Source: Anastatus disparis (Eukaryota; Arthropoda; Insecta; Hymenoptera; Eupelmidae). Taken from it: DNA of 64,000 nucleotides. The notes below the pieces were generated by a model, which saw nothing but the letters and a program-made list of their open reading frames with translations, was not told the origin of the DNA and ran no database searches. This document shows positions 12,090-22,435 of the stretch, in pieces. The stretch is from positions 2,419,001 through 2,483,000 of the forward strand of contig JAFFSR010000351.1 in the NCBI GenBank assembly GCA_017163975.1. Reading direction: 5' to 3'. A program made the position numbers and the translations under genes. How positions within the stretch are numbered: position 1 is the stretch's first letter; every line of letters begins with the position of its first letter.

Positions 12090-12588
12090 ATTTCATTGGC
12101 ATGAAAATCATTGAATTATAAATGACTATCAAATGTAAGAGGGTAGTGACGCCATCAAGTAGCGTCTCTTTCTGTATCTCTCACTCTAGCATAATTGGAC
12201 TAGAAAAGGCGCTCTCTACCTGAGTGCCGCGCGTTCGAAGCTGGCGCGCATGAATTCTGTATGGCGCGCCTTTTATTTGAATTTAAATTTTTGTATGCAA
12301 GTAATAAATCTTTAAATCCAAGAACTTTTTGTTAATGAAAAATAAAATTAATTAATGATAATTTAATTTTAAAAGAATACAAAAATTTTCACCAATTTGT
12401 TCTTTTTTTATTAGCTAATAAAAGTTTTCTTTAGTTTTAATGTTAATCAAAGTCAAAGTTTTTTATTTCATTTAAATTTTTTATCATGGGCAAGGTTTTA
12501 GGACCGTTGCAAAGTTATAAAAGCAAGTTGGGGGTTGGCGTGCCTACCCCTAGTATATATATATCGCCCATTCTCTGTCAAATCAAAG
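12090..12588. other. Spacer with a GC-richer patch (12140-12260)
   Basis: A GC-rich patch contains GCGCGCC words. A GGGGGTTGGCG...TACCCCTAG motif followed by ATATAT lies at about 12527-12565 and recurs at 18698-18745. No gene is seen. Confidence 0.5.
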
Positions 12589-13909
12589 GACGAAATAGTA
12601 CATTATTGACCAAGGGTGCATATTGATCATTCTCGGCGAGTGCGAACTTTTGAGGCTGAGTGTAGCGAGGCCTCGAAAGTTGCACGAGCTAGGATGATCA
12701 ATATACATCTGTGGTCTAATATACTATTTTTTGTCCCGAGGCCGAGACATTTAAAGTTTTTCCGGATGACCATTTTGCGGCCTAGGGCAAAAATAGTATA
12801 TTATGCGTCAAGGCCGCAAAACGTATCATTCTTGGCGAGTGCATGCTGAGGGGCCGAGCGTAGCGAGGCCGCTCCAGCTGCACGAGCAAGAATGATACGT
12901 TTGTGGCCGTGACTGCATATACTTTTTTTTGGCCGAAGGCCGCTAAGCGAAAGCTGGGTCTTAGCCCCCCGCCTACAAAAAAATAATTGATAATTCTTAA
13001 AATATAAAAGAATTTTATAAAAAAAATCAATTATAAATAATAAATAACTAATAATTCTCAAAATACAATAAAAAAAATTCGATTATAAAAACCACTAATA
13101 ATTGTTGAAATATAAAATTAAAATTATACAAAAATACAATAAATTATAAAAAAAAGCTAAACTATAAAAATTATAATTAAAAAACATCATTTAAAAAAAG
13201 AAAGAAAAAGTTTTAAAAAAATAGAATAAAAAATGTTCGATTATAAAAACAACTAATAACTGTTAAAATACAACATTAAAATTAAACAAAAATACAACAA
13301 AAGATAAAACAAAGCTAAACTATAAAAATTATAATTAAAAAATATTATTTAAAAAAGAAAATTAAAGTTTTAACACACGAAACTTGTTACTATGTCTTTC
13401 TCTTGCTCTTTCCTTTTCTTTCACACTTATATTGAGTCTGCGTTATTCGTTAACGCATACCCAGTATAGTATATGTGAGAAAAGGATAGCGATATTAAGG
13501 AAAGCGAGCAGTTCATTAAGTTTAATTCCAAGAATCAGCGATGTCGAGAAGGTTTTTCTGTGAACTTTTATTAAAATAATATATTGGATATACACATTTT
13601 TCTTTTGCGGCCTAGGACAAGAATACACTATTTTGTGCTCCGTATACAGGACACAAAAATTCATTTTGCGGCCTGAGGACAAAAAAATTTTTTTTTTGCC
13701 CTAGGCCGCAAAATGACTATTTTGCATCCTACGGAAAAACTTTAAATGTCTCGGCCTCGGGACAAAAAAATAGTATATTAGACCATGGATGCATATTGAT
13801 CATCCTAACTCGTGCAACTTTCGAGGCCTCGCTACGCTCGGCCCCAAAAGTTCGCACTCGCCGAGAATGATCAATATGCATCCTTGATCAATAATATACT
13901 ATTTTGTCC
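12589..13909. mobile_element. Foldback element with cruciform-forming GC-rich ends
   Basis: Inverted ends of about 210 bp (12589-12795 and 13690-13909) run from GGACGAAATAGTACATTATT to GCGGCCTAGGGCAAAAATAG and back. Each end holds an internal hairpin with the outer stem GCATATTGATCAT/ATGATCAATATAC and an inner CpG-rich stem (CGAACTTTTGAGGC/GCCTCGAAAGTTGC). The left side has a second hairpin at about 12810-12906 (AACGTATCATTCTTG/CAAGAATGATACGTT). The interior is A+T-rich and non-coding. An isolated end lies at 40285-40457. Confidence 0.75.
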
Positions 13910-13914
13910 GTTCA

Positions 13915-14247
13915 TTTGAAATCAATTATTTTATTTATTCAAATCAACAAAATAAATTTCGATAAATATTTATTTAATTGAAGTTAATTTTTTATTTAAA
14001 TGAAATAAATTGGTTTCGAATTGAAAACACGTTTATTTGTATAAGCATTTATTTGAATTAAACAACATTTAGTTTGATACTGCAGAATCATTAAAGAAAC
14101 CAAATAAATGGTTTATTTAAAATCAATTATTTTATTTGTTTGAAAGAACAAAATAAATATCAATAAATATTTATTGAAATAAACTGAATTATTTACTCGA
14201 ATGAAATAAATTGGTTTTGAATAAAAACACGTTTATTTTTATTAGCA
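13915..14247. repeat. Fragment of the roughly 197-bp satellite
   Basis: About 1.7 degenerate copies of the same A+T-rich unit that forms the array at 26500-28640. It is recognised by AACACGTTTATTTGTATAAG, GTTTATTTAAAATCAATTAT and CAACATTTAGTT. Confidence 0.75.
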
Positions 14248-14575
14248 TTACAACTCGCGTCTTCTCCTAGCTAAAAATACATTTATTAATATCTATATAT
14301 ATAATATATATATATATATGTTAACAACATGGCCATTTGATGTAGGAAAAATATGCAGAAACCTATGGAGAATATTAGGTTTTAGTTGATTATTTTACTA
14401 ATTAAAAATCCGATTTTAGACGGTACAACTAACAAATGTGCACATTTTAGTCATTTATGATAGAATTTTTTTAAATAATATGTTAAACAATCAGTTAAAA
14501 CTTAATATTATCTATAAGCCTTCCTACACTAAGTAGTAATTGTTTTGCTAGCAGAAGGCGCGGGTTGTAATGCCA
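14248..14575. mobile_element. MITE inserted in satellite
   Basis: The left end GCATTACAACTCGCGTCTTC then TCCTAGC is mirrored by GCTAGCAGAAGGCGCGGGTT then GTAATGC. The satellite sequence stops exactly at this left end (TATTAGCA). It contains a short (AT)n around 14300 and no gene. Confidence 0.7.
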
Positions 14576-14579
14576 ATCA

Positions 14580-14988
14580 TCTCACGTTAATTAGAAGAGA
14601 CAAAGAAGAAGGATCAAATCTAAAATTATTTCCTTTTTCTTTCTTTTGATTCTTTCGGTTCCTTTCGACTCCAAGGGCGCTTTTTCTCAAGAATAGCTGT
14701 TCTTGCGGATCTGATTTTCGATTCTTCTCTCGTTCGAATGGACACTTAACTTTAATTTCCAACACTCGATTATGCACCAATTATTTGAATTATTCACACG
14801 TCTTATAGATAGTGTAATGCACTGAATTAAATCTTAAGGTATTTCCCTTTCTTTTTTTTTCCTTTATATTTATATTAGTGAAAATTAGATTATAATCTAT
14901 TTCACTAAATTCTCTCAATTGTAAAATTAATTTAATATATATATACATATCATCCTATATTATATAGTTATATTAAAAATTCAGTTTC
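14580..14988. other. Spacer, nothing recognised
   Basis: Mixed composition with no convincing ORF, repeat family or RNA. Confidence 0.5.
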
Positions 14989-15185
14989 AGCCCCCCCACT
15001 CCCCCCCCCATGCCCCCCACCGCTCCCAATAATGTTTTGTAAGGAATTCCTACAAAATAACGTAAAATTGTTTGTAATTTTACGATATTTTGTAACCATT
15101 TACTTCCTGTATAGGTCCCCCATCCCCTCCCCGTGCCCCCCACGCCCCTTCGTGCCCCCCGTAGCCCCCCCGTTGGCCCCCCACT
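14989..15185 (+). repeat. Two strand-biased C-rich clusters
   Basis: Runs of C6-C9 separated by short words (14989-15027, and 15114-15183 with repeated GTGCCCCCC/CGCCCC units) stand out in an A+T-rich setting. Between them lie small inverted repeats (GTAAGGAATTCCTAC; GTAAAATTGTTTGTAATTTTAC). The opposite strand has several G-runs compatible with G-quadruplexes. ORFs across it are compositional. Confidence 0.75.
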
Positions 15186-16268
15186 CGTGTAATGACTCGT
15201 ATAACAGTTTATAACTTGTATGCATTATTATGTTAATTAATATAATGTGGTATATCTAATGAAAAACGAAATTATATTTTTAATAATAAAATTTTATTAT
15301 ATAATACTTTGATATTTATACATTAATAAAATTATTAATAGATAAAAAAATTTGTTCTTTATATTATTAATTAATGAATTAAGACTTCTTGTTAAAACAT
15401 TTACATGAAGAATAAGTAATTATATTTATAAAACACATGATATATCTGAAAAAACAAATAATAATTTAATTATGATTATTTATTTATATAAATAAACAAT
15501 CGAGTTTCCACACCACCTTACACTTTAAACCTTTGTTATATGTTTATAATAAATTATTTTTAAAATTAACATTTAAATTTTATTATTTTAAAAGTTAATA
15601 TTTAAATTAACAATAAATCTATAATTATATTAAATGAATATATAGAAAATAGGTTTATAATGTAGCGGTATCGCTAACGGCGCGTTGTGATTTTTTTTAT
15701 AGTGGAAACCTTCGCCAGTAGCCCTAAAAACCACTTTTCATATATTATTTTATCTTATAGTTTTTGTATATGTTTCACTGTATTTTGTAATATATTAAAA
15801 AGTTGAAAAAATGTTTTAAATAAAAAGTGTTTGAAAAAATTTTATAATTTTAATATAATAATTGATATATCATAAAATTCATTATTTTTTCAATAAAATT
15901 TATAAATATTTTTATTAAAATGTTTAACATTTTATATAATTATTAAATAAATCTTAAATCACAATGTATAATTTAAATTGAAAAAATTTAAATATAATAA
16001 TTGATATATCATAATGTTTGTGAAGTCTTTTAAGATTTGAAGGATTATTTTGTTATAATTCCTATGTAATATCTTTTTACTTGCTTTTACATTTTAAAAG
16101 ATATATCATAATTTTTTCAATATTTTTAATGAAATGATAAACATTTTAAAAAATATATACAATATTTATACATGTTTTAACTAAAATTTTAAAAAATATT
16201 ATTAATGGATAAGATTAAACATTATGTATTTATGAAAATATAAATATTATTACTGTTAATAATTTTTT

Positions 16269-16637
16269 TTATGTATTTTTTTTACTTACAGTATCATGAA
16301 TCTTTTTATGTTTCTTTAAAGAATCTAATCTATGGAAACCTTTCCCACAATATTCACATATATGTGAATATATATCTTGGTGTATCTTCAAATGTCGTAT
16401 TAAATGATCTAATCTTGAATAACTTTTTGTACAATATTTGCAAATAAATTCCTTATTATTTTTATCATGATTATCTATATGTCTTTTGTAATGTTTTTTA
16501 TTTTTCATAATTAATCCACAAATAGTACATGTTACATCAATTATTGAATGATTCTTCTTTATATGAATAGTATAATAATTTTCATTTGCAAATGTTAAAT
16601 TGCAAATTTTACATGTTATTGAATTTGGATTATTCAT
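16269..16637 (-). CDS. Four-finger C2H2 zinc-finger protein (probably first exon)
   Basis: A 122-residue ORF from an ATG at 16637. It has four C2H2 fingers with Cys/His at residues 9/12/25/30, 37/40/53/57, 66/69/82/86 and 94/97/110/114, joined by short linkers. Such fingers bind nucleic acid, and the target is unknown. A strong splice-donor sequence (ACT|GTAAGTAAA) falls at about 16290, just after the fourth finger, so the last few codons may be intronic and the protein longer. It is divergently placed about 100 bp from the PIF1 fragment, inside the inverted-repeat element. No inactivating change is seen. It could be a captured host gene or the element's own DNA-binding protein. Confidence 0.75.
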   Translation of the reverse strand: MNNPNSITCKICNLTFANENYYTIHIKKNHSIIDVTCTICGLIMKNKKHYKRHIDNHDKNNKEFICKYCTKSYSRLDHLIRHLKIHQDIYSHICEYCGKGFHRLDSLKKHKKIHDTVSKKNT

Positions 16638-16738
16638 TATTTTTATATTATTTTTACTAAAAAAAAAAAATTATATAATATTAAATTTATATAAAAATAT
16701 TTTAAAAAATAACTATAATATGATGTTAAATAATATAA

Positions 16739-17230
16739 ATGAATAAAGAAATGTTAAATAATATAAGAAAAGGATTACCTCCACATGAATTAAATTTAAA
16801 AGTAAACGCAATTATAATGCTAATTCGAAATTTAAGTATTAAAGATGGATTATGTAATGGAACACGATTAAAAATAACTAAATTATTTAAATATAATATA
16901 GAAGCTGAAATTATTACAGGAGAAAATGAAGGAAATAAAGTGTTTATACCAAGAATAACATTGAATACTAACGAATCATCGTTATTACCTTTTATTTTAT
17001 ATAGAAAACAATTTCCCATTGTTCTAGCGTTTGCAATAACTATAAATAAATCTCAAGGACAAAGTTTTGAAAATGTTGGTATATATATTAAAAAACCTTT
17101 GTTTTCTCATGGTCAATTATACGTTGCTCTTTCGCGATGTGAAAATGTAAATAAAATATTTATTCAAAATGAATCAGAAAATAATGATACTATACCAAAT
17201 ATAGCGTGGAAAGAAATATTAGAAAAATAA
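16739..17230 (+). CDS. PIF1-like DNA helicase, C-terminal fragment
   Basis: Open frame of 163 codons corresponding to the C-terminal part of PIF1/Helitron-type helicases: [10 protein letters not shown], a DGLCNGTRL block, [13 protein letters not shown] (motif V region) and [10 protein letters not shown] (motif VI). The Walker A and B motifs of the N-terminal ATPase half are absent here and nowhere upstream in the element, so it cannot act as a helicase alone. The first ATG is at 16739, but homology begins a few codons later ([12 protein letters not shown]) with no obvious upstream exon. Related sequences in the window are 50306-51363 and the pseudogene at 53296-55022. The frame lacks stops, unlike the other two. 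Confidence 0.85.
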   Translation: MNKEMLNNIRKGLPPHELNLKVNAIIMLIRNLSIKDGLCNGTRLKITKLFKYNIEAEIITGENEGNKVFIPRITLNTNESSLLPFILYRKQFPIVLAFAITINKSQGQSFENVGIYIKKPLFSHGQLYVALSRCENVNKIFIQNESENNDTIPNIAWKEILEK

Positions 17231-17446
17231 TTTTATTATAATTTAACATTTATAAATATTAAATTTTATATTTCTACATTTATTATTTTTAACAAATTAT
17301 ATAATAATTTTATTTTTTATTTTTTACAGGTTACATTAATATTAATTATTAAACTAATAATAAAATTAATAAATATTGAAATTATAATATTACTATAAAA
17401 ATTAATAATACAAATTTAGATACATAAATAAATCATATAAACAAAA

Positions 17447-17857
17447 ATGATGGAATGGAATCCGATTGAAGGAAATGATGTTGAAGTAAATGATATTATC
17501 GATCAACATTTAATGGATTATTTAAATAATCAAATTGAAGACCACTTAAATTATGAAGAAGAATATGAATATTATTTAGAAAGCTTAAATGATAATATTT
17601 CAGAAGATACAGAAATTTCTCAATTAAATAATATTATTAATTCATATATTGGCGGGAATGAAGAAAAAGTTGAATACAATAATTGGAATAAAGTACCAGA
17701 ATATTATAAATATTACGTTAATAAAATTATAGAATATAAAATTCAAATATGTGAACCAATAACAGAATATTATATTAATCAAAATTATCAAATTTATTCT
17801 AGATATTTATTACGATTAGTTAATATTATTAAAAACATATTTGATCAAAATTTATAA
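17447..17857 (+). CDS. Acidic hypothetical ORF in the inverted-repeat element
   Basis: A 136-codon ORF starting with tandem ATGs at 17447. The product is rich in Asp/Glu/Asn/Tyr (for example an EEEYEYYLESL stretch), with no signal peptide, membrane segment or recognised motif. A polypyrimidine run and TTTTTTACAG (about 17320-17329) upstream could be a splice acceptor. It follows the PIF1 fragment on the same strand. Function unknown. Its composition is A+T-driven, so it may be non-functional. Confidence 0.45.
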   Translation: MMEWNPIEGNDVEVNDIIDQHLMDYLNNQIEDHLNYEEEYEYYLESLNDNISEDTEISQLNNIINSYIGGNEEKVEYNNWNKVPEYYKYYVNKIIEYKIQICEPITEYYINQNYQIYSRYLLRLVNIIKNIFDQNL

Positions 17858-18689
17858 AATTAAGTAATAAAAAGTAAGTTTAATATTTCAAAATTATTTT
17901 ATTTTATATATATATATAAATTAAAATCATTCAAATAATATAATGATTTAATGATCTTATGAATATTAATAATAATTACATCACTTATTTTTGAATATTA
18001 AAGTAAACAAATTTTTAAATTTTAGTATAAAATATTGATATATCTTAAAAAATGTAAAAATAAGTCAAAAAGATATCAAAAAGGAATTATATCAAAATAA
18101 TCCTATAAATCTTAAGACATAAATAAACATTATGATATATCAAATATAATACTAATAAAATTTTTATACCAAATAATTATTTAAAAATTTTTATATAGTT
18201 TTAAATTTATTATAATTTTGATCATTAATATCATTTAATTAATAATAAGTTATTTTTTCACTTATATATTGTACGATATCACTATTTTTTTATTCATATT
18301 CAATACATAAAATAAATTATATTATAAATGTATAGCTAATCTATGTAATATTATCTATAAAATAAAGTGGTTTTTAGGGCTCCTGGCGAGGGTTTCCACT
18401 AATCAAAAAATCTAACGCGCCGTAACGTTACCTCTATATTTCACACAGTTAAGATATATTAGTTAAATTAAAATCTATATTTAAATATTGAAAAATTTAT
18501 ACAATTAAATTATATGAATGCAATTCATCATAATAACTAGTTTGAAATGTAAGGTGGTGTGGAAACTCGTTTAGTTTATAAGGTATAAACAATCATAATT
18601 AAATTATTATTTGTTTTTCAGATATATCATGTGATTTATAAATGATTAATTTTTCTTTTATTGGTAAAATATATGTAGGTTACGAATAA

Positions 18690-18737
18690 TCACCAATGGG
18701 GGTTGGCGAGCAGAGCGAGCAGGGGGGTACCCCCCTA

Positions 18738-18775
<38 letters not shown>
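18690..18775. repeat. GC hairpin motif followed by (AT)n
   Basis: GGGGGTTGGCGAGCAGAGCG, then the self-complementary GGGGGGTACCCCCC, and then TAG and about 30 bp of AT. A shorter version lies at 12527-12565, again directly before an AT run. Confidence 0.6.
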
Positions 18776-18779
18776 AGAT

Positions 18780-19227
18780 TTTAACACTGATTTTATCAGG
18801 GGCCAACAGAGCCGACTGTTGCGGATGCTAACTTGTACGTCAAAAGGCGATTTTTTTATATAGAGGGTGGATTTTATTGTCTTGCGTCCAGATGAACGAG
18901 AAATAGAAAAGCCAATCAGATCCTGCCATGAAGTCGAAATTTCCACGACAGCAATCGTTTCATTTTTTAGAGTTCATATACTTGTTTGTAAATAAATTCT
19001 TTCTATCTTTCTTCTCTATCTCTCCTTTACAAAGACATATATGTTTAGTGTAAGTCTGTATTTTAGAGTTTATTCGACTTTCGATTCGCTGACTCAGAAC
19101 ATCGCATGGAACTACTTTCGGTTATTAACTTTATAGCAATGCAATTTAAAAATTTAAATTTTATATTTGAAAATGTTTTAATTAATTTCTTATTTAATTA
19201 ATGGGCGTAGTTCCATGGGATGTCACA
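18780..19227 (-). repeat. 3' LTR of an errantivirus-like element (reverse strand)
   Basis: Read on the minus strand, the LTR begins TGTGACATCCCATGG at 19227, immediately after a polypurine tract (19228-19238). The far end is not resolved and is placed near 18780. The matching 5' LTR was not found upstream of gag, so LTR length is an estimate. Confidence 0.65.
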
Positions 19228-19238
19228 CCTTCCCCCTT
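19228..19238 (-). other. Polypurine tract
   Basis: The minus strand reads AAGGGGGAAGG directly before the TGTGACAT LTR start, as expected for plus-strand priming in LTR retroelements. Confidence 0.75.
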
Positions 19239-20189
19239 AAGACGATTGTTGTCCCGAAAATCAAGTTTGCTAAACTTTGGATATAAAGAAAAATCATATT
19301 TTATGTATATATTGATTTTACAATAAAAAAAAATATTTAGGTACAATATTGAATAAATATTTAAAATATTTTACTTTTCGGTATAACTGTTGATGAATTT
19401 GAACTAAGTAGGAAAGTTGTAATTAATTTTTTTTTGGTTTGTAATCGTTAAATTAAGACTATATACATCGACTGGAATCAATTTAATATTGTATTTGTTT
19501 CAGTAGAAAAGAAAAAGTAAAATTGAAGATGAGAAAGTTTTAAATAAATGTAGTAATTGCAAAAAAAAATTTTCTTCTTTTTTTTTGTTTGTATAGATCA
19601 CTGAAAGAAATACACTATTAATTACAAGAAAATATAACATTTAATTATTTTATAAGTATTTTGATTTTAGATTGTCGTTAATTTGTAAGGTTATGGAATG
19701 TATATAGTATCGGTGCTTATAATATTACAAAAATTCATGTGAGTTAAACAAAAAAAAGAATATTGTTATAGTATATAAAATATTAATTTAAATGTTTCAA
19801 GTTAATGATTTAAGTTTTTGAATGTTTATTTGAAATATTCTTTGAAAAGTGATGGAGGAATCGTTACGTGGTTGCTTCCATTAAGGTCAGGAGTAGGTGA
19901 TGTTTTGCAGTGGTAAGTCAGCATCCAGGGAGGCTGCAGAGAAAGATCGTTCTAGAGTTCGATTTTCATGAGGTATGACCTCTGTGTTTCGATTGCACAG
20001 GTTAGAAAGTTCGGAGATTTGCAGTATCTGATGGTTGGAGTGGTTTCGTTGAAGAGGTTGTAAGGTCACGTAAGTAGTATGGTGTTTTGATTCTGGTTGT
20101 TTTAAAGAAAATTCTTGCAATCCTATACTATTTATTTTTCGACTGTGTTTAGTTCGTTGTTTACATTTCAAGGATTTAAATTTCTAGAT
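19239..20189 (-). other. env-to-LTR region of the relic, no intact gene
   Basis: Lies between the env transmembrane segment and the polypurine tract. A 94-codon open stretch (19887-20171) directly after the env remnant may be its degraded cytoplasmic tail or downstream sequence. The rest is A+T-rich and non-coding. Confidence 0.45.
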
Positions 20190-20900
20190 GAGAATGAATA
20201 TTGCTGTTCCTATTATTAAATTTGTAAAAAATCCTGTACCTATGTATGTGTAAGTATGGTTCCGTTCGTGGTGGCGTGTGGCTATTTCTTTAAATTTTGT
20301 TTTTATTTCCTTTACTGAAATTATGTCGTTATTTTGTGTTAATTTCTTCAATTCAATAGTGGTTTCTGAATCTAATTCCTTGGATAGTGTAAAGAAGGTA
20401 TTTGGTTGCTAATAGGATAATAAAGGAGGAATATCATAGATAATGTTTGAGTTGTATAGGTAAGTTTCTTTTATTTTAATCGTGTTTACTCCGAACAAGG
20501 TAAGATCTTTACTGTGCGTCGTACATTTACCATGTAGTGTAAGAATGCCGATGCCATAAAGGCTGATGGTGGTTTCAGGTTTTCCTTCGCAAGAAATTCG
20601 AAGAAGTGTTGCTTCTAGAGTCGAATAGAGCCACTCGTCGGTAGATTTTAGTTTAATCCAGTAAGCCATGTGATTGATGGTTATTGGGTTAAGTCACATG
20701 TTTTTAAGGATTGGGTTGTTGGTTGAGAGTTTAGTAGATATTCACAAGTTGAGGTGTCTGAAGGTGAAGATATGGGTATATCAGGAAAGCATAGGAGTGT
20801 TTCCTTATTTGTGAGGCAGCTTGGAAATAGATGTTATCTGCTAAAAGGTATTTTTGAAGGTTTGATATGATTGGTTAAATTGAGAATCTTAGTTTTATAT
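20190..20900 (-). pseudogene. env: env-like glycoprotein remnant (errantivirus type)
   Basis: Reverse-strand fragments match the C-terminal half of insect errantivirus/gypsy Env. They comprise an ectodomain piece with conserved Cys-containing segments (open part 20409-20669), a stretch before the membrane with Lys/Glu-rich helix character, and one hydrophobic anchor at about 20190-20240 (GFFTNLIIGTAIFILI). In-frame stops (for example at the end of the 20409-20669 piece) and a frame change upstream show it is dead. Env would mediate cell entry in an intact errantivirus. The assignment rests on Cys pattern, anchor and position before the LTR. It is described only as a degenerate endogenous copy. 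Confidence 0.55.
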
Positions 20901-21883
20901 TAAAAAAAAATTGGTAAAATTTTATAATTTTCTCTAGGAATAGGTTGGGGAGGTATGATTAAAAATTTATAATTAGAAAGTTTAATGCAAGCAAATTCAA
21001 TGACAAATGTAATAATACCGAGAAAAGGTAGTTAAAATGTATAAACGGTCAAAACATATAATTTAAGGAGGCGTGTTTCAAGTAAGGTTGTAAAATTTAT
21101 TAATTATTAATACTTTTCACTCTTATGTGGAGAAAAAAAAATTAATAAAAAAAAAAACAATTTAATTAGGAATAAGAGAAGTTATTTAATTCATAGTTTT
21201 GATATGGTAATTTTGTTATTAATGGGTAAATTTTCCGATGTAAATAATGTAATGATATTAGATTACTAGTACAAAATCTATAATTCCAGAAGAAATGATG
21301 GAAAAAAATTTTTTGAGGGACACGAAGAGTTTGGTAATATTAGTAACTGTTAGGACAATCTAAGGGTAGTTTCTAGTAATACAGTTAAATTACTCAATTC
21401 AAGAACTGATAATCGTATGTAATTACTGTTGTTATACAGCCCTTTCAATAAATTTAAACATATATTTATTTTGTTAGCAAATGGCCTAAGACTATAAAGT
21501 AGTAACCCCATAAATGAAAATGAATTTCTAAGAGAGCAACACGAATCTTAGCATAATAATAAAAAGTTTTGAAGGTAAACTTTTAAAGTATAAATAAATA
21601 CGAATGAACTCATGCTCTAGACTTATGAGATTTGTTTTTGTATAGATTGATGTTGGTTAATAGCTATTCTCTAATCACAGGCCATACGACTGATGTTATA
21701 TTCTATGATTAAGATATATAAGAGGATTTTTGCAAACCCTGTTAATGATGGACGTGATTTTAATACCTGTCTGTATTTTTTCTTACCTTCGATCTCTTGC
21801 AATCCTATGTTGTTTATGTTTCTCTTTAGTAAGAAAGAACCGTTTTTCCGAGAGTCATTCGAAGATATGATATCGTTTGTTCC
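20901..21883. other. Gap where pol would be expected; nothing recognised
   Basis: A+T-rich sequence between the env remnant and the gag-side fragments. No protease, reverse transcriptase, RNase H or integrase motif is visible on either strand, implying a large internal deletion or replacement in the relic. Confidence 0.5.
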
Positions 21884-22430
21884 TCATAGTACAAAATACT
21901 TTTTATCTACTTTATCTTGTTTTTGGCCAATATTGAGATCTTGATACACGTTGTTATCCAAGAATTTAACTTCACGTATACCTTTTCCCTCAGATTTTTG
22001 GTCCGATCTTAAAGAGATTTTTGAACGACCACTTAGACTGATTTCCGTAATTATACGGGTAATTTTATATGAACCTGGGCTAGAGTTTAATGGTTTTTGT
22101 GATCTTTTAGGGGCCGTGGATCCAGCCTGTCCTGACCTGGTACCTTTTTTCTTTTGAACGTTTTTGTAACTTACATCATTGATTTTATTGTCACTGAATG
22201 ATTTTTTTATTTTCAGCTGCCAGTGTGACTGCCAATTAATTGGGTGGGGTTTAAAAAGATTATTTGATCTGATGTTAATATTATGGAGTTTATTTTTAAA
22301 TTTATTTATTTTCTTCATAGTACAAGATTTTATAGTTTTTGTAGAAAGATTTGACTGGATGTTTTCAATTTTGTTAAATCGTTTTTTGACAAATGTTTTG
22401 ATTTTATCATAAGTCTTGAATCCAGATTTT
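21884..22430 (-). pseudogene. Basic fragment of the retroelement, gag/pol boundary region
   Basis: A minus-strand frame open from about 22430 to 21884 encodes a Lys/Arg-rich segment (residues such as KKINKFKNK, RSGQAG, RSDQKSEGKG). It lies directly downstream of gag but in another frame. The basic composition is consistent with a nucleocapsid-like tail or the start of pol. No Cys-His box or protease DTGA motif is found. It could be unrelated. Confidence 0.35.
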
Positions 22431-22435
22431 TAACG

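Larger units (their letters stand above)
15416..18655. mobile_element. Long-inverted-repeat element with PIF1 helicase and C2H2 genes
   Basis: Three inverted blocks match in order on both sides. They are 15416-15540 with 18540-18655 (GAGTTTCCACACCACCTTAC), 15661-15740 with 18365-18440 (GGCGCGTTGTGA...GTGGAAACC...AGCCCTAAAAACCACTT), and about 16000-16120 with 18010-18130 (ATTATGATATATC blocks). Between them lie a C2H2 gene (-), a PIF1 fragment (+) and an acidic ORF (+). Helitrons, the usual carriers of PIF1 domains, lack long TIRs, so the class is uncertain. No target duplication was identified. Confidence 0.65.

Noticed and set aside
12616..13061. Overlapping ORFs on both strands in the foldback element
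   Set aside because: They follow hairpin and CpG-rich repeat sequence, occur on both strands at once and show no motif.
19887..20171. Separate gene for the 94-codon reverse ORF
   Set aside because: Contiguous with the env remnant, without a start context or domain of its own; treated as part of the relic.
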